From assembly GCA_003454835.1 (NCBI GenBank), contig DMTA01000484.1, positions 1-6,669 on the forward strand: 6,669 nt of DNA, read 5' to 3'. The stretch's first letter is position 1; each line of letters opens with the position of its first letter. This stretch comes from Achromobacter sp. (lineage in GTDB: Bacteria > Pseudomonadota > Gammaproteobacteria > Burkholderiales > Burkholderiaceae_B). Shown here one piece after another: positions 1-5,465 of this stretch. The notes under the pieces are model-generated. The model was not told the origin of the DNA. It saw nothing but the letters and a program-made list of their open reading frames with translations, and searched no databases. A program made the translations under genes and the position numbers.

Positions 1-1004
1 GCGGCGCCTTCGACCATGGCCTTCATCTTGCCGTAGGCCACATCGCGCGGCAGATACTTCAGACCGCAGTCGGGCGCGATGATCAGCCGCTCGGGCGGCA
101 CGTGCGGCAGCGCGCGGCGGATGCGGGCAGCGACCACCTCGGGATGCTCGATCTCGTTGGTGGACAGGTCCAGCACGCCCAGCATGATTTCCTTGTTGGA
201 CAGGCTGTCCAGCACGGCGCAGTCCAGATTTGATTGCGCGGTCTCGATCGAGATCTGGTGCGCCGAGCAGCCGCACAGCTCCGGCAGGAACGAATAGCCA
301 TTCGGACGCGCGTGGATCACGGCGGCGTAGCCGAAGCAGATGTGCACCGCGGTGCGGCCCGTCACGCCTTCCAGCGCGCGGTTCAGCACCTCGACGCCGT
401 ACTCGCGGGCCTTTTCGGGGCGTGCCTGCATGTAGGGCTCGTCGATCTGCACCACGTCGGCGCCGGCGGCGAACAGGTCGCGGATTTCTTCGTTGACGGC
501 TTGGGCATAGTCGTAGGCCATTTCGGCCTCCGACTTGTAGAAATCGTTCTGGGCCTGCTGCGCCATGGTGAACGGGCCCGGCACCGTGATCTTGATCTGG
601 CGGTCGGTGTTCACGCGCAGGAACTGCACGTCGCGCACTTGCACGGCGTGCTTGCGGCGGATCTTGCCCACGACGCGCGGCACGGGGTTGGGATGACCGC
701 TGCGGTCCAGGGCTTCGCCGGGGTTGTCGAGATCCACGCCTTCGAGCGCCGTGGCAAAGCGGTTGGAATAGCTTTCACGGCGAACTTCGCCGTCGGTGAT
801 GATGTCGATGCCTGCCGTTTCCTGGTCGCGGATCGCAAGCAGCGTGGCATCGTCCTGCGCCTGCTCCAGCCATTCCGGCGCGACGCGCCAGAGTTCCTTG
901 GCGCGCACCCGCGGCGGGAAGCGATCGCCAAGACGCTTGCGATCGATCAGCCAATCGGGTTGGGCATACGAGCCGACGAGCGTGGTGGGCAACAGGATGG
1001 ACAT
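1..1004 (-). CDS. Single-domain MetE-like (cobalamin-independent methionine synthase C-terminal family) methyltransferase, partial at 3' end
   Basis: This is a zinc-dependent methyltransferase of the MetE C-terminal-domain family (UROD/MetE-like barrel), probably cytoplasmic, and expected to methylate a thiol such as homocysteine. 334 residues are readable; only a few C-terminal residues should be missing beyond the window edge, since family members are about 340 residues. The four MetE zinc ligands are present: H221 and C223 (HICFGY), E254 (ISIETAQS) and C313 (APDCGLKYL). E73 (TDGE) and D188 (QIDEP) match the MetE residues that bind the homocysteine amino group. The N-terminal half of full-length MetE (about 750 residues), which contributes to methylfolate binding, is absent, so the methyl donor is uncertain. 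It may be a folate-independent methionine synthase (Mes-type) or a related alkyl-thiol transferase. The ATG start at 1004 follows a GGAG site 5 nt upstream. A MetR-type box lies upstream. Family is certain, the exact reaction is not. Confidence 0.9.
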   Translation of the reverse strand, partial: MSILLPTTLVGSYAQPDWLIDRKRLGDRFPPRVRAKELWRVAPEWLEQAQDDATLLAIRDQETAGIDIITDGEVRRESYSNRFATALEGVDLDNPGEALDRSGHPNPVPRVVGKIRRKHAVQVRDVQFLRVNTDRQIKITVPGPFTMAQQAQNDFYKSEAEMAYDYAQAVNEEIRDLFAAGADVVQIDEPYMQARPEKAREYGVEVLNRALEGVTGRTAVHICFGYAAVIHARPNGYSFLPELCGCSAHQISIETAQSNLDCAVLDSLSNKEIMLGVLDLSTNEIEHPEVVAARIRRALPHVPPERLIIAPDCGLKYLPRDVAYGKMKAMVEGA

Positions 1005-1009
1005 GCGGA

Positions 1010-1013
1010 CTCC
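1010..1013 (-). promoter_or_regulatory. Ribosome binding site of the MetE-like gene
   Basis: GGAG on the minus strand, 5 nt before the ATG at 1004. It fixes the start so that the protein begins MSILLPTTLVGSY, matching the usual N-terminus of short MetE-like proteins. Confidence 0.7.
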
Positions 1014-1045
1014 GGACGGGAAAGACGTAAAAATGCGGACCCGGC

Positions 1046-1051
1046 TTTATA
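1046..1051 (-). promoter_or_regulatory. Candidate -10 element of the MetE-like gene
   Basis: TATAAA on the minus strand, about 42 nt before the start codon. No good -35 lies 16-18 bp upstream (the sequence there is close to AACCCA). A weak -35 would fit an activator-dependent promoter and the MetR-like box centred at 1092. An alternative -10 (TATATC) lies at 1055-1060. Assigned by eye only. Confidence 0.35.
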
Positions 1052-1085
1052 GGCGATATAGCGTGAATTGGGTTTGCGGGCAGAT

Positions 1086-1098
1086 TGAAGAAAATTCA
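1086..1098. promoter_or_regulatory. MetR-type binding site (TGAA-N5-TTCA)
   Basis: The 13-bp sequence TGAAGAAAATTCA is an exact match to the published MetR consensus TGAA-N5-TTCA. It is centred 88 bp upstream of the MetE-like start codon. MetR is a LysR-type activator that uses homocysteine as co-inducer at metE in enterobacteria. The match is seen directly; that MetR binds it in this organism is inference. It sits upstream of the candidate -10 elements, as expected for an activator. Confidence 0.6.
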
Positions 1099-1157
1099 CG
1101 TTATCCGCCGGGTGCTGCATTACTGCGGATTCACGCAATCCGAGACCCGTGCAACAC

Positions 1158-1194
1158 AACGCCCGCCCGGCGTAGGGTGCGGCGGGCGGGCGTT
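1158..1194 (-). terminator. GC-rich hairpin, probable terminator of the DUF2383 gene
   Basis: A perfect 12-bp stem (1158-1169 with 1183-1194, core GCCCGCCCG/CGGGCGGGC) encloses a 13-nt loop, starting 32 nt downstream of the DUF2383 stop codon. On the minus strand the tail is only GTTGTGTTG-like. The better T-run (TTTT at 1193-1196) is on the plus strand, where no gene ends. It may act in both directions. Confidence 0.5.
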
Positions 1195-1226
1195 TTCAAT
1201 ACAACGCGTAGTGCAGCTTGAAGCGC

Positions 1227-1676
1227 TTACGTCATCGCGCGAAAGCGATTACGCAGATCGCGGATCTGGTCGTGGTTGCGCAGCACGCCCTGATACTGGC
1301 GCTCGACCACAACGCGCACGTTGTCGGGCAGCGTTTCCTTGAGCGCCTTTTCGTAGTCCGCCTTGGCCACGTCCTCGCCTTTCTCGCATTCCTCGAGCAG
1401 CGTCAGGTCGGTGCGGCTGGATACCGCCGCCTTGATGTTCGTCCAGCCACGATGCATGGCACCGGCCACCGTGCCGCTGTCTTCGGGCTCGCCGCCCAGT
1501 TGCGTCACCAGGGTCTGCAATTCCGTAGCGCCGGCCGCGCAGTCGCGCGCACGGTTGCGGAACAGCTCCTGCATCTCGGGCGCCTTGGCGTCTTCAGCCG
1601 CCGACGCAAAGCCCTTTTCGCCGTTCTTCGAGGTTTCGATCAGATTGTTCAGCACCTTGATTACATGTTCGGCCAT
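1227..1676 (-). CDS. PA2169-family (DUF2383) four-helix-bundle ferritin-like protein
   Basis: 149 residues, complete, ATG to TAA, close to the usual family length of about 150. The protein is almost wholly predicted helix, with no signal peptide and no membrane segment, so it is probably cytoplasmic. Family hallmarks are the opening NNLIETSKNGEKGF (residues 10-23), the central LLEECEKGEDVAKADYEKAL (93-112) and the closing RNHDQIRDLRNRF (133-145). E20, E52, E98 and H135 are placed where a ferritin-like fold could hold metal, but this is inference. Molecular function is not established for the family; members are often described as stress-associated. Start choice: AGGAG lies a few bases before the ATG at 1676. 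The gene stands alone, with a 135-nt gap to the peptidase gene upstream and a hairpin after its stop, so it is probably its own transcription unit. I see no convincing promoter in the gap. Confidence 0.9.
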   Translation of the reverse strand: MAEHVIKVLNNLIETSKNGEKGFASAAEDAKAPEMQELFRNRARDCAAGATELQTLVTQLGGEPEDSGTVAGAMHRGWTNIKAAVSSRTDLTLLEECEKGEDVAKADYEKALKETLPDNVRVVVERQYQGVLRNHDQIRDLRNRFRAMT

Positions 1677-1701
1677 GTTGGTCTCCTGGGTTTGAAAGGA
1701 T

Positions 1702-1721
1702 CAGGCGGCGCGGGCCGCCTG
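1702..1721. repeat. Perfect inverted repeat in the leader of the DUF2383 gene
   Basis: CAGGCGGC and GCCGCCTG form an 8-bp stem with a 4-nt GCGG loop. It ends 25 nt before the start codon, just ahead of the AGGAG ribosome site. There is no T-run on the minus strand, so it is not a convincing terminator. It could be an mRNA leader hairpin that affects stability or translation. Confidence 0.55.
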
Positions 1722-1768
1722 GGAATTGGAGACTCAGCAAGCGGCGTGCCTGGCTGGGCGGTGGCTAG

Positions 1769-1790
1769 GGCGATCGTCCAGGTGATCGCC
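1769..1790 (-). terminator. Inverted repeat downstream of the M28 peptidase, possible terminator
   Basis: GGCGATC and GATCGCC form a perfect 7-bp stem around an 8-nt loop, 21 nt beyond the peptidase stop codon. There is no U-tract on the minus strand, so intrinsic termination would be weak. It may instead protect the mRNA 3' end. Confidence 0.3.
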
Positions 1791-1811
1791 TATGTAATCG
1801 TCTTAATCGCG

Positions 1812-3101
1812 CTAGATGCGCGGGCAAGTGGAGCCGGCTTTCAGCGCATCCAGGTCCTCGTCGGTCATCTCCAGCGCCAGCGATGCCATCGCGCACGTGA
1901 CCGCCAAGGCGTTGCGCATTTCGTCTTCCAGAATGATGTCCGGCACGTCGCCGCGCGACAGGATATGGCGCACGCGGGAATCGGGCTTTTCGAAGCCCGC
2001 CACCAGCCGCAGCGCAGGAATGCCATGCTTGGCGAAGTTGGCGTGGTCGGAATTCGGCATGAAAGGTAGCCAGTGCGACACCGGCACGCCAGCACGCGCC
2101 GCCGTGTCCTCGACAACGCCTGCCAGCGCCGGATAGTCGCTGATCAGCGCGCAGAGCGTGTCGTCGCCTGCCACCGTATCCAGATTGATGTCGAGCTTCA
2201 GGCGTTGACGCTCGGCAACGGGCATGTCGGCCAGATAGCGGGCCGACCCGGCCAGCGCCCATTCCTCCGCGGTGAAGAAGCAGATGCGCAGCCCGGGCGT
2301 GTCCGGACCCAATTGCTTTGCGAGCAGCCGCGCCGCGGCCAGCGCGACGGCGACGCCCGTGGCATTGTCCAGCGCGCTTTGGCCCAGATCGTGACCGTCC
2401 ATGTGTGCGCTGATGACGATCCGGCTTTCGCGTCCGCCAGGCAGGTCCAGGACGCCGGCGCAGGCCATCGAATCGCGTAGCTCTTCGCCCTGGATATGCA
2501 GCCGGATGCGCGCGCCAGCTTCCGCCGTCAACGCCGATGCCGCTTCGTGGCCGATGTAGGCCGCGGGAATGCCCGCGCCGTCACGAGGACGGCCGGAGGA
2601 ACCGGACAAGGGGCCGGCGCCGGGCTGCGGGTTCGCGATGAGAAAGGCTGCGGCCCCTTGCGCCACCGCCATGTCGTATTTACGGCGGCGGTGGACGTGC
2701 GTGTGCGAGAACGGATATTCATGGCGCACGAGCACGATTCTGCCGCGCACGGATTCGCCGGCACGTTCGAAGTCCTCCGGCCGGCCCGCGCCCAGATCCA
2801 GGATCACGCCTTCCAGCCCCTGGCCGTCTGTGGAGGCGGAGCGCAGCAGGGGAACGCATTCCAGCTCCATGGGCGCGTCGCCCAGCAGCGTCAGACTGCT
2901 GGACAGGCAACGCCACCCGTCGTAAGGCACCGGCACGCGCCGCACGTCGGACCCGATCTCACGAAGGCGATCCAGCGCCCAGTTCATTGCAGCCTCGTCC
3001 TGTCCGGAACCGGACAGGCGTCCCCCGAAGCGGCAAATGGTCTGGAAATCGCTCATCAGAGCCGCGTCGTCGGCGGCCGCCTGTTGCCAGGGTGTCCTCA
3101 T
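1812..3101 (-). CDS. M28-family zinc peptidase with inserted PA domain
   Basis: 429 residues, a probable co-catalytic dizinc aminopeptidase/carboxypeptidase-like hydrolase. Domains: N-terminal catalytic segment (about 1-90), a PA (protease-associated) domain (about 93-205), then the M28 core. The full ligand set is visible: H233 and D235 (SAHMDG), D245 (ALDNATG), E279 as catalytic base with E280 as ligand (FFTAEEWALAG), D308 (NLDTV) and H379 (VRHI). No signal peptide or membrane segment is seen, so it probably acts in the cytoplasm, whereas many M28 enzymes are exported. The start is placed at 3101, with GGAG 6 nt upstream. A longer reading to 3218 would add 39 low-complexity residues and overlap the Bug gene. 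It starts 46 nt after the Bug stop codon and is probably co-transcribed with it, so it may hydrolyse the compound that Bug captures. Substrate unknown; N-acyl or amide substrates are possible as well as peptides. Confidence 0.92.
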   Translation of the reverse strand: MRTPWQQAAADDAALMSDFQTICRFGGRLSGSGQDEAAMNWALDRLREIGSDVRRVPVPYDGWRCLSSSLTLLGDAPMELECVPLLRSASTDGQGLEGVILDLGAGRPEDFERAGESVRGRIVLVRHEYPFSHTHVHRRRKYDMAVAQGAAAFLIANPQPGAGPLSGSSGRPRDGAGIPAAYIGHEAASALTAEAGARIRLHIQGEELRDSMACAGVLDLPGGRESRIVISAHMDGHDLGQSALDNATGVAVALAAARLLAKQLGPDTPGLRICFFTAEEWALAGSARYLADMPVAERQRLKLDINLDTVAGDDTLCALISDYPALAGVVEDTAARAGVPVSHWLPFMPNSDHANFAKHGIPALRLVAGFEKPDSRVRHILSRGDVPDIILEDEMRNALAVTCAMASLALEMTDEDLDALKAGSTCPRI

Positions 3102-3147
3102 GGATGTCTCCGGCGCCGGGCGCCTGGCGCGCGGCGCTGCAATGTAG

Positions 3148-4125
3148 TTATTCGAAGGTGATGTTGGCGCGTTGCACCAGATCGGCCCAGCGCGCAAAGT
3201 CCTGCGCCAGCAACGCATTCAGCGCGGTGGCGCTGGTATCCGGCGGAAGGTTCATGCCGACACTCGCCAGCCGCTGCTTGACGGGGTCGGACTGCATGAC
3301 CTTGGCCATGGCTTCCGACAGCTTCTGGCGCACGGGCTCAGGCGTCCCGGCCGGCGCGACGAGTCCCCACCAGCTTTGCACGGTCAGTCCCGGATAGCCG
3401 AGTTCCTGAAACGTCGGCACATCCGGCGTGTCAGCCTGGCGTGCGGGCGAGGACACCGCGATCGGCTTGATCTTGCCGCTCTGGAAGAGGGCCACAGCCG
3501 AGGCCATGGTGGTGAAGCTGGTATCGATTTGACGGCCAGCCAGGTCATTGACCGATGCGGATGCGCCCTTGTAGGGGATGTGCGCGAGCTTGATCTTGGT
3601 GTTCTGCATGAACAGCTCGGCCATCAGATGGGTCAGCGAGCCATTGCCGCCCGAGCCGATGGAGACGGTGTCGGGCTTGCCGGCGGCGGTCTTCACCAGT
3701 GTCGGAACGTCCTGCGCCTCGAACCCGGGATTCACGAACAGGTACATGGGCGACAGGCCCAGCAGCGTGATCGGCGCAAAGTCCTTCTTCGCGTCGTACT
3801 TCACGCGATCCTTGTACAGCGCGGGAACGATGGTGAAGGGCACGTCGGCCAGCAGCAGCGTGTAGCCGTCGGGCGCCTCGGTGGCCACATAGGCGGTTCC
3901 CAGCATCGACCCCGCGCCAGCGCGGTTCTCGACGATGACCGACTGCCCAAGCTGGGCGCTCAATTGATCGCTGATGGCGCGGGCGACCACATCCGAGCTG
4001 CCGCCCGCCGAGTACGGCACGACGATCTTGACGGGTTTGTCGGGATAGGCGGCCGACGCTGTTTGTGCGGCGGCCAGGGCCGTGGGGATGACCAGGGCGG
4101 CCAGCAGTTTTTTCCACTTGAACAT
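3148..4125 (-). CDS. Bug-family (TctC-like) tripartite tricarboxylate transporter solute-binding protein
   Basis: 325 residues, complete, the usual length for the family. It is a periplasmic binding protein that captures a small, usually carboxylated, solute. The signal peptide is clear: basic MFKWKK, hydrophobic LLAALVIPTALAAA, and a cleavage site around ASA/AYP (residues 23-27). Family motifs follow in order: YPDKPVKIVVPYSAGGSSDVVAR (27-49), VENRAGAGSMLGT (65-77), DGYTLLLAD (86-94), HIPYKGA (182-188) and PTFQELGYPG (237-246). An upstream GTG at 4155 is possible in frame, but it would put ten residues before the basic region and lies upstream of the predicted transcription start, so ATG 4125 is preferred even though only a poorly spaced GGA precedes it. 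No TctA/TctB genes are in the window, so this is an orphan binding protein, common in Bordetella relatives. LysR regulator upstream, peptidase downstream. Confidence 0.95.
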   Translation of the reverse strand: MFKWKKLLAALVIPTALAAAQTASAAYPDKPVKIVVPYSAGGSSDVVARAISDQLSAQLGQSVIVENRAGAGSMLGTAYVATEAPDGYTLLLADVPFTIVPALYKDRVKYDAKKDFAPITLLGLSPMYLFVNPGFEAQDVPTLVKTAAGKPDTVSIGSGGNGSLTHLMAELFMQNTKIKLAHIPYKGASASVNDLAGRQIDTSFTTMASAVALFQSGKIKPIAVSSPARQADTPDVPTFQELGYPGLTVQSWWGLVAPAGTPEPVRQKLSEAMAKVMQSDPVKQRLASVGMNLPPDTSATALNALLAQDFARWADLVQRANITFE

Positions 4126-4158
4126 GATTTTTATGGTGATCCATGAATAATTCACGTC

Positions 4159-4187
4159 ATTGTGGTGGCTGCATTTTCCAGGGGCAA
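4159..4187 (-). promoter_or_regulatory. Predicted promoter of the Bug-peptidase unit
   Basis: -35 TTGCCC (4182-4187) and -10 CACAAT (4159-4164) with 17-bp spacing, each matching 4 of 6 consensus bases. The predicted start site is near 4152, leaving a leader of about 26 nt before the ATG at 4125. Weak boxes fit an activator-dependent promoter. Confidence 0.45.
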
Positions 4188-4206
4188 AGGAAGTATGCGC
4201 ATGGGA

Positions 4207-4223
4207 TATTCCAAACCGGAATA
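4207..4223. promoter_or_regulatory. LysR-type operator (T-N11-A inverted repeat) upstream of the Bug gene
   Basis: TATTCC-N5-GGAATA (written in full as TATTCCAAACCGGAATA on the plus strand) is a perfect 6-bp inverted repeat that contains the T-N11-A pattern of LysR-type sites (ATTCC-N5-GGAAT). Its centre at 4215 is about 63 bp upstream of the predicted Bug start site. LysR recognition sites are typically near -65. The LysR gene ends 41 bp away, so it is the natural candidate regulator. Binding is inferred. Confidence 0.55.
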
Positions 4224-4264
4224 CCTCGTGCGGGCAGGGCGTTGAGCCTTGAAGACTCAGACCT

Positions 4265-5188
4265 TCAGGTCAATCCCGCGTAGCGCCGCGTTCGAACATT
4301 CAGCGCCTGGCCTTGCGCGATGACCCAGTCGCAGAACGCCTGGCAGTACGGCCCACCGACGTTGGGCCGAGGCTGCATCAGGTGATAGCCGTAGCGGCCT
4401 TCCACCGTCTCTCCGAACGGGCGCACCAGTTGTCCGGATTCCAGATGGTCCAGCACCATGCACAGCGGCATGATGCCCGCGCCCAATCCGTTCAGCACGG
4501 CAGGCAGCAGGATCGAGAAGCCTTCGTACTCTGGCGTCGTGGCAGCGGGGCCGGACCACAGCGGGGCGACGTCGGCTCGCCATTCGTCCCAGCCGTATCC
4601 GCGTTGGGCGCGCTTGAGCAGCGGCAATTGGGCCATGTCATCCACCGACTTCACGGGATGGCGTTCCAGCAGCGACGGCGCGGCGACGAGCGTCATTTCA
4701 CGGCCGCAGAGATACTGCGCGCTCATGCCCGACACATAGCCTGTATGAAGTTGGATCTCCGCGTCGAACCGTTCGGAGCGGTCGCGCGCATGCAGCAGGC
4801 GCGGGCGGATGTTGACGCGGATCTCGGGGTGCAGTTCGAAAAACTCGGCCAGCCTGGGCAGCAGGAAAAACTGCGCAAAGGACGGCGACACCGCCACGTT
4901 CAGGGCAACGCGCGAAGCGGGATTGGCGACCAGCGCGTCGGCTTCGTCGATAAGGCGCACCGCCGCGCTGATGCGTTCCAGATACAGCGCGCCGGCGTAG
5001 GTCAGCCGCAGGCCAGCGGGCATCCGTTTGAAAAGCGCCGTGCCCAACCGGTCTTCCAACGCTGCCACGTGTTTGCTGACCGCACTTTGGGTCAGGTTTA
5101 GCGCTTCGCCCGCGCGGCTGAAATTCAGGGTTTCGGCGGCAGTGAGAAAGATGCGCAGCGAGGAGAGGGAATTACGGGTGCCTTTCAT
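4265..5188 (-). CDS. LysR-type transcriptional regulator
   Basis: 307 residues, the normal family length. An N-terminal winged helix-turn-helix occupies about residues 7-66, with the signature AAETLNFSRAGEALNLTQSA followed by VSKHVAALEDRLGTALFKR. It is followed by a linker helix and a two-lobe effector-binding domain (about 93-300). The start is set at ATG 5188 (MKGTRNSLSSLRIFL), the usual distance before the HTH. The frame stays open to 5428, but those 80 extra residues are not family-like. No Shine-Dalgarno sequence precedes the ATG; the leader there carries an 11-bp triple repeat. It lies immediately upstream of, and on the same strand as, the Bug and peptidase genes, with a 139-nt gap holding a LysR-type operator and a promoter, so local control of that pair is likely. 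Ligand unknown. The effector domain has the GcvA-like pattern (e.g. LLKRAQRGYGWDEW), which does not predict the inducer. Confidence 0.93.
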   Translation of the reverse strand: MKGTRNSLSSLRIFLTAAETLNFSRAGEALNLTQSAVSKHVAALEDRLGTALFKRMPAGLRLTYAGALYLERISAAVRLIDEADALVANPASRVALNVAVSPSFAQFFLLPRLAEFFELHPEIRVNIRPRLLHARDRSERFDAEIQLHTGYVSGMSAQYLCGREMTLVAAPSLLERHPVKSVDDMAQLPLLKRAQRGYGWDEWRADVAPLWSGPAATTPEYEGFSILLPAVLNGLGAGIMPLCMVLDHLESGQLVRPFGETVEGRYGYHLMQPRPNVGGPYCQAFCDWVIAQGQALNVRTRRYAGLT

Positions 5189-5205
5189 GCGGGTGCGTGA
5201 CGGTA

Positions 5206-5238
5206 ATTGGGCGCTGATTGGGCGCTGATTGGGCGCTA
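5206..5238. repeat. Triple 11-bp tandem repeat in the lysR leader
   Basis: ATTGGGCGCTG occurs three times head to tail (5206-5216, 5217-5227, 5228-5238), with a single change in the last base of the third copy. It lies 18-50 nt upstream of the lysR start codon, inside the predicted leader. The period is close to one DNA helical turn, so copies would face the same side of the helix. Confidence 0.9.
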
Positions 5239-5265
5239 ATGGTACTTCGCGTGCCTGAATACAGT

Positions 5266-5285
5266 GAACGGATCGATCCCCGTTC
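5266..5285. repeat. Inverted repeat in the lysR-autotransporter intergenic region
   Basis: GAACGG at 5266-5271 pairs with CCGTTC at 5280-5285 around an 8-nt centre; the palindrome GGATCGATCC (5270-5279) overlaps the middle. Lies in the predicted lysR leader. Possible operator or leader hairpin; function unknown. Confidence 0.45.
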
Positions 5286-5319
5286 GGCCAGCGGCCATGA
5301 AATAAAAGTTCACCGGATG

Positions 5320-5348
5320 TTTTTATGTTTTGTAAATAAAGGTTGCAA
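5320..5348 (-). promoter_or_regulatory. Candidate lysR promoter
   Basis: -35 TTGCAA (5343-5348) and -10 TAAAAA (5320-5325), 17-bp spacing, 4 of 6 matches each. The predicted leader is about 125 nt and carries the tandem repeat and the inverted repeat. It overlaps the opposite-strand promoter. Confidence 0.35.
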
Positions 5349-5359
5349 ACCGGTATAGT
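5330..5359 (+). promoter_or_regulatory. Candidate autotransporter promoter
   Basis: -35 TTGTAA (5330-5335, 4 of 6) and -10 TATAGT (5354-5359, 5 of 6), spaced 18 bp, in the most AT-rich stretch of the window. The start site would be near 5366, giving a leader of about 100 nt before the TTG start at 5466. Confidence 0.45.
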
Positions 5360-5452
5360 GACGCGCCTGATTGCGTGCCGACCGCCGCGTTGCCGTCGCC
5401 GCCCTGGATTGTTCCGCATTGCCAACACCCCGCAGTATTTGTCGCCGTTTCT

Positions 5453-5459
5453 GGAGGAG
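5453..5459 (+). promoter_or_regulatory. Strong ribosome binding site deciding the TTG start
   Basis: GGAGGAG, 6 nt before the TTG at 5466. It is the best Shine-Dalgarno sequence in the window and supports the non-ATG start of the autotransporter gene. Confidence 0.8.
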
Positions 5460-5465
5460 CAGGTT

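Noticed and set aside
234..1052. Long plus-strand open frame opposite the MetE-like gene
   Set aside because: Histidine- and arginine-rich antisense frame with no recognisable family; the minus strand encodes an intact enzyme with all catalytic residues.
1218..2069. Plus-strand open frame across the DUF2383 gene and the end of the peptidase gene
   Set aside because: It spans two well-supported minus-strand genes and their intergenic region, and its composition is that of a GC-rich shadow frame.
3102..3218. N-terminal extension of the M28 peptidase by 39 residues
   Set aside because: It overlaps the end of the Bug gene, has no family resemblance, and a GGAG site supports the start at 3101.
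4144..4154. Palindrome TGAAT-A-ATTCA at the predicted Bug start site, considered as a second LysR or MetR site
   Set aside because: The arm spacing is wrong for MetR (3 instead of 5 between TGAA and TTCA), and no T-N11-A pattern shared with the 4207-4223 site was established; may be chance in an AT-rich patch.
4244..4260. Imperfect hairpin after the lysR stop codon as a terminator
   Set aside because: The stem has an internal mismatch, a near-zero loop and no U-tract; not enough to call termination between lysR and the Bug gene.
5189..5428. Extension of LysR by 80 residues upstream
   Set aside because: The frame is open, but it crosses the predicted promoter and tandem repeat and would put a non-family segment ahead of the HTH.
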